From the NCBI RefSeq assembly GCF_050314255.1, contig NZ_JBNPMZ010000014.1, positions 21,925 to 85,924 on the forward strand: 64,000 nucleotides of DNA. The letters are read 5' to 3'. Positions within the stretch are counted from its first letter, which is position 1. Every line of letters starts with the position of its first letter. This document shows, one piece after another, positions 63,008-64,000 of this stretch. Made by a program: the position numbers and the translations under genes. The notes under the pieces are model-generated. The model was not told the origin of the DNA. It saw only the letters and a program-made list of their open reading frames with translations, and made no database searches. Source of the DNA: Claveliimonas sp034178805 (GTDB taxonomy: Bacteria > Bacillota > Clostridia > Lachnospirales > Lachnospiraceae).

Positions 63008-64000
63008 ATGAGCAATTTACCAGCAAAAATGAAAGCAATCGTAGCTTATGCACCTGGGGATTACAGATTCGAGATGGTGGACACACCGAGAGCCGGCGAG
63101 GGCGAGATGATTCTGAAAGTGGAGGCATGCGGTATCTGTGCAGGTGATACCAAGGCTTTTGCAGGAGCTGCAAGTTTCTGGGGATTTGACGGACAGCCGA
63201 AATATATCAAGGAGCCTATGATTCCTGGACATGAGTTCGTGGGTAAAGTTGTAGAGATCGGACCGAACGTAAAAGGAAACTGGAAGATTGGTGACAGAAT
63301 CTGTCCGGAGCAGATCGTACCATGTGGAGAGTGTATGTTCTGTAAGACAGGACGCCACTGGATGTGCGAGAAGCACGATCTGTTCGGATTCCAGAATAAT
63401 GTAAATGGTGGTATGGCTGAGTATGTAAAACTTACAAAAGAAGCTCTTCCTTATCTGGTACCGGCAGATATGCCAATCGAAAAAGCAGCTCTGATCGAGC
63501 CATATGCATGTTCATTCCACTGTGTAGACCGTGCACAGGTTAAGACAACGGATGTAGTAGTTCAGTCTGGTGTAGGAACACTTGGACTTGGTATGGTGGG
63601 TGCTCTGAGACAGGCAAATCCGAAGTGCCTCATCGTACTGGATATTAACGATGACCGTCTTGCAAAGGCAAAAGAATTCGGAGCAGACGTTGTTATGAAT
63701 CCGGCAAAAGAAGATGTTGTAGCAAAGATCAAAGAGATGACAGGCGGCTATGGATGTGATATTTATATCGAAGCAAGCGGACATCCGTCCAGCGTACAGC
63801 AGGGACTTGACTGCATCCGTAAGATGGGACGTTTCGTAGAGTTCTCCGTATTCGGACAGCCGGTAACTGTTGACTGGAGTATTATCTCCGACCGTAAAGA
63901 GTTAGACCTTCTCGGAGTACACTTAAGCCCGTTCTGCTATGATACGGTAATTGAGTGGATCGGAAACGGCAAGCTGCCGACAGAAGGTGTTGTAACTCAT
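63008..64000 (+). CDS. Zinc-dependent medium-chain dehydrogenase, 3' end outside the window
   Basis: 331 codons are visible and the frame is still open at the last base; the family has about 350. Catalytic zinc region CGICAGDTKAF and GHEFVGKVV; structural zinc cysteines in CGECMFCKTGRHWMC; NAD-binding loop SGVGTLGLGMVGA. Such enzymes oxidise sugar alcohols (sorbitol, erythritol, iditol) or threonine; the divergent ROK repressor favours a polyol or sugar-acid substrate. AAAGGAG lies seven bases before ATG 63008. Confidence 0.92.
   Translation, partial: MSNLPAKMKAIVAYAPGDYRFEMVDTPRAGEGEMILKVEACGICAGDTKAFAGAASFWGFDGQPKYIKEPMIPGHEFVGKVVEIGPNVKGNWKIGDRICPEQIVPCGECMFCKTGRHWMCEKHDLFGFQNNVNGGMAEYVKLTKEALPYLVPADMPIEKAALIEPYACSFHCVDRAQVKTTDVVVQSGVGTLGLGMVGALRQANPKCLIVLDINDDRLAKAKEFGADVVMNPAKEDVVAKIKEMTGGYGCDIYIEASGHPSSVQQGLDCIRKMGRFVEFSVFGQPVTVDWSIISDRKELDLLGVHLSPFCYDTVIEWIGNGKLPTEGVVTH

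Overview
This window reads as chromosome from a gut-type Lachnospiraceae bacterium (Clostridia, low-GC Firmicutes). The basis is gene content and codon style: a V-type ATPase, Feo iron uptake with its small Cys-rich partner, hybrid cluster protein, a multidomain flavodiiron protein, class II GalT, rhamnose genes, glycogen genes, and strong GGAGG ribosome binding sites. I cannot fix the genus from sequence alone. No rRNA, tRNA, phage or classical CRISPR array was seen.

Layout. 1-2.0 kb: end of a V-ATPase operon. 2.2-4.1 kb: O-acetylhomoserine sulfhydrylase and an HD protein, followed by a gene-free stretch holding six diverged dyads on an exact 52-bp period. 4.5-9.6 kb: YitT, a Crp/Fnr regulator, a ferredoxin-like protein, an M42 peptidase with a damaged start, and Hcp (nitrosative/oxidative stress). 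9.6-15.3 kb: an autoregulated TetR-flavodoxin pair, then a rhamnose locus (AraC regulator with an internal amber codon, rhamnulokinase with a large internal deletion, intact isomerase and aldolase). 15.4-20.1 kb: NhaC antiporter, a 446-bp element with terminal inverted repeats carrying a structured RNA and a 45-aa ORF, LysR, a C-GCAxxG-C-C protein and a TDT transporter. 20.1-24.7 kb: a 1219-aa six-cupredoxin multicopper oxidase resembling MnxG, with a DUF2935 partner. Its 5' end abuts a 5'-truncated response regulator at a sharp junction. 25.3-31.4 kb: histidine kinase and a Gld-like ABC system with GldG and DUF4340 proteins.

31.4-36.7 kb: ABC-F protein, DtxR-family regulator, feoA-feoA-feoB, a Cys-rich 45-aa protein, and a Fur remnant. 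36.7-40.4 kb: DUF454 protein and a heterodimeric ABC exporter whose first half is a pseudogene. 40.5-42.5 kb: glycogen synthase with a 177-residue histone-H1-like tail. 42.6-45.7 kb: acetyltransferase, acylphosphatase, a truncated Rpn-type nuclease and a parvulin. 45.8-51.1 kb: two TetR genes around an MMPL transporter and its secreted partner, which is frameshifted at a G6 tract. 51.3-64 kb: branching enzyme, NSS transporter with a beta-hydroxyacid dehydrogenase, AraC, galK-galT, flavodiiron protein with thioredoxin, and a ROK repressor divergent from a zinc dehydrogenase that leaves the window.

Two themes stand out. First, many genes show fresh damage (nonsense codon, in-frame deletion, frameshifts, truncations), which suggests a strain under genome erosion or phase variation. 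Second, several non-coding structures look organised: the 52-bp dyad array, the inverted-repeat element with its RNA, and several sharp operator/promoter arrangements.
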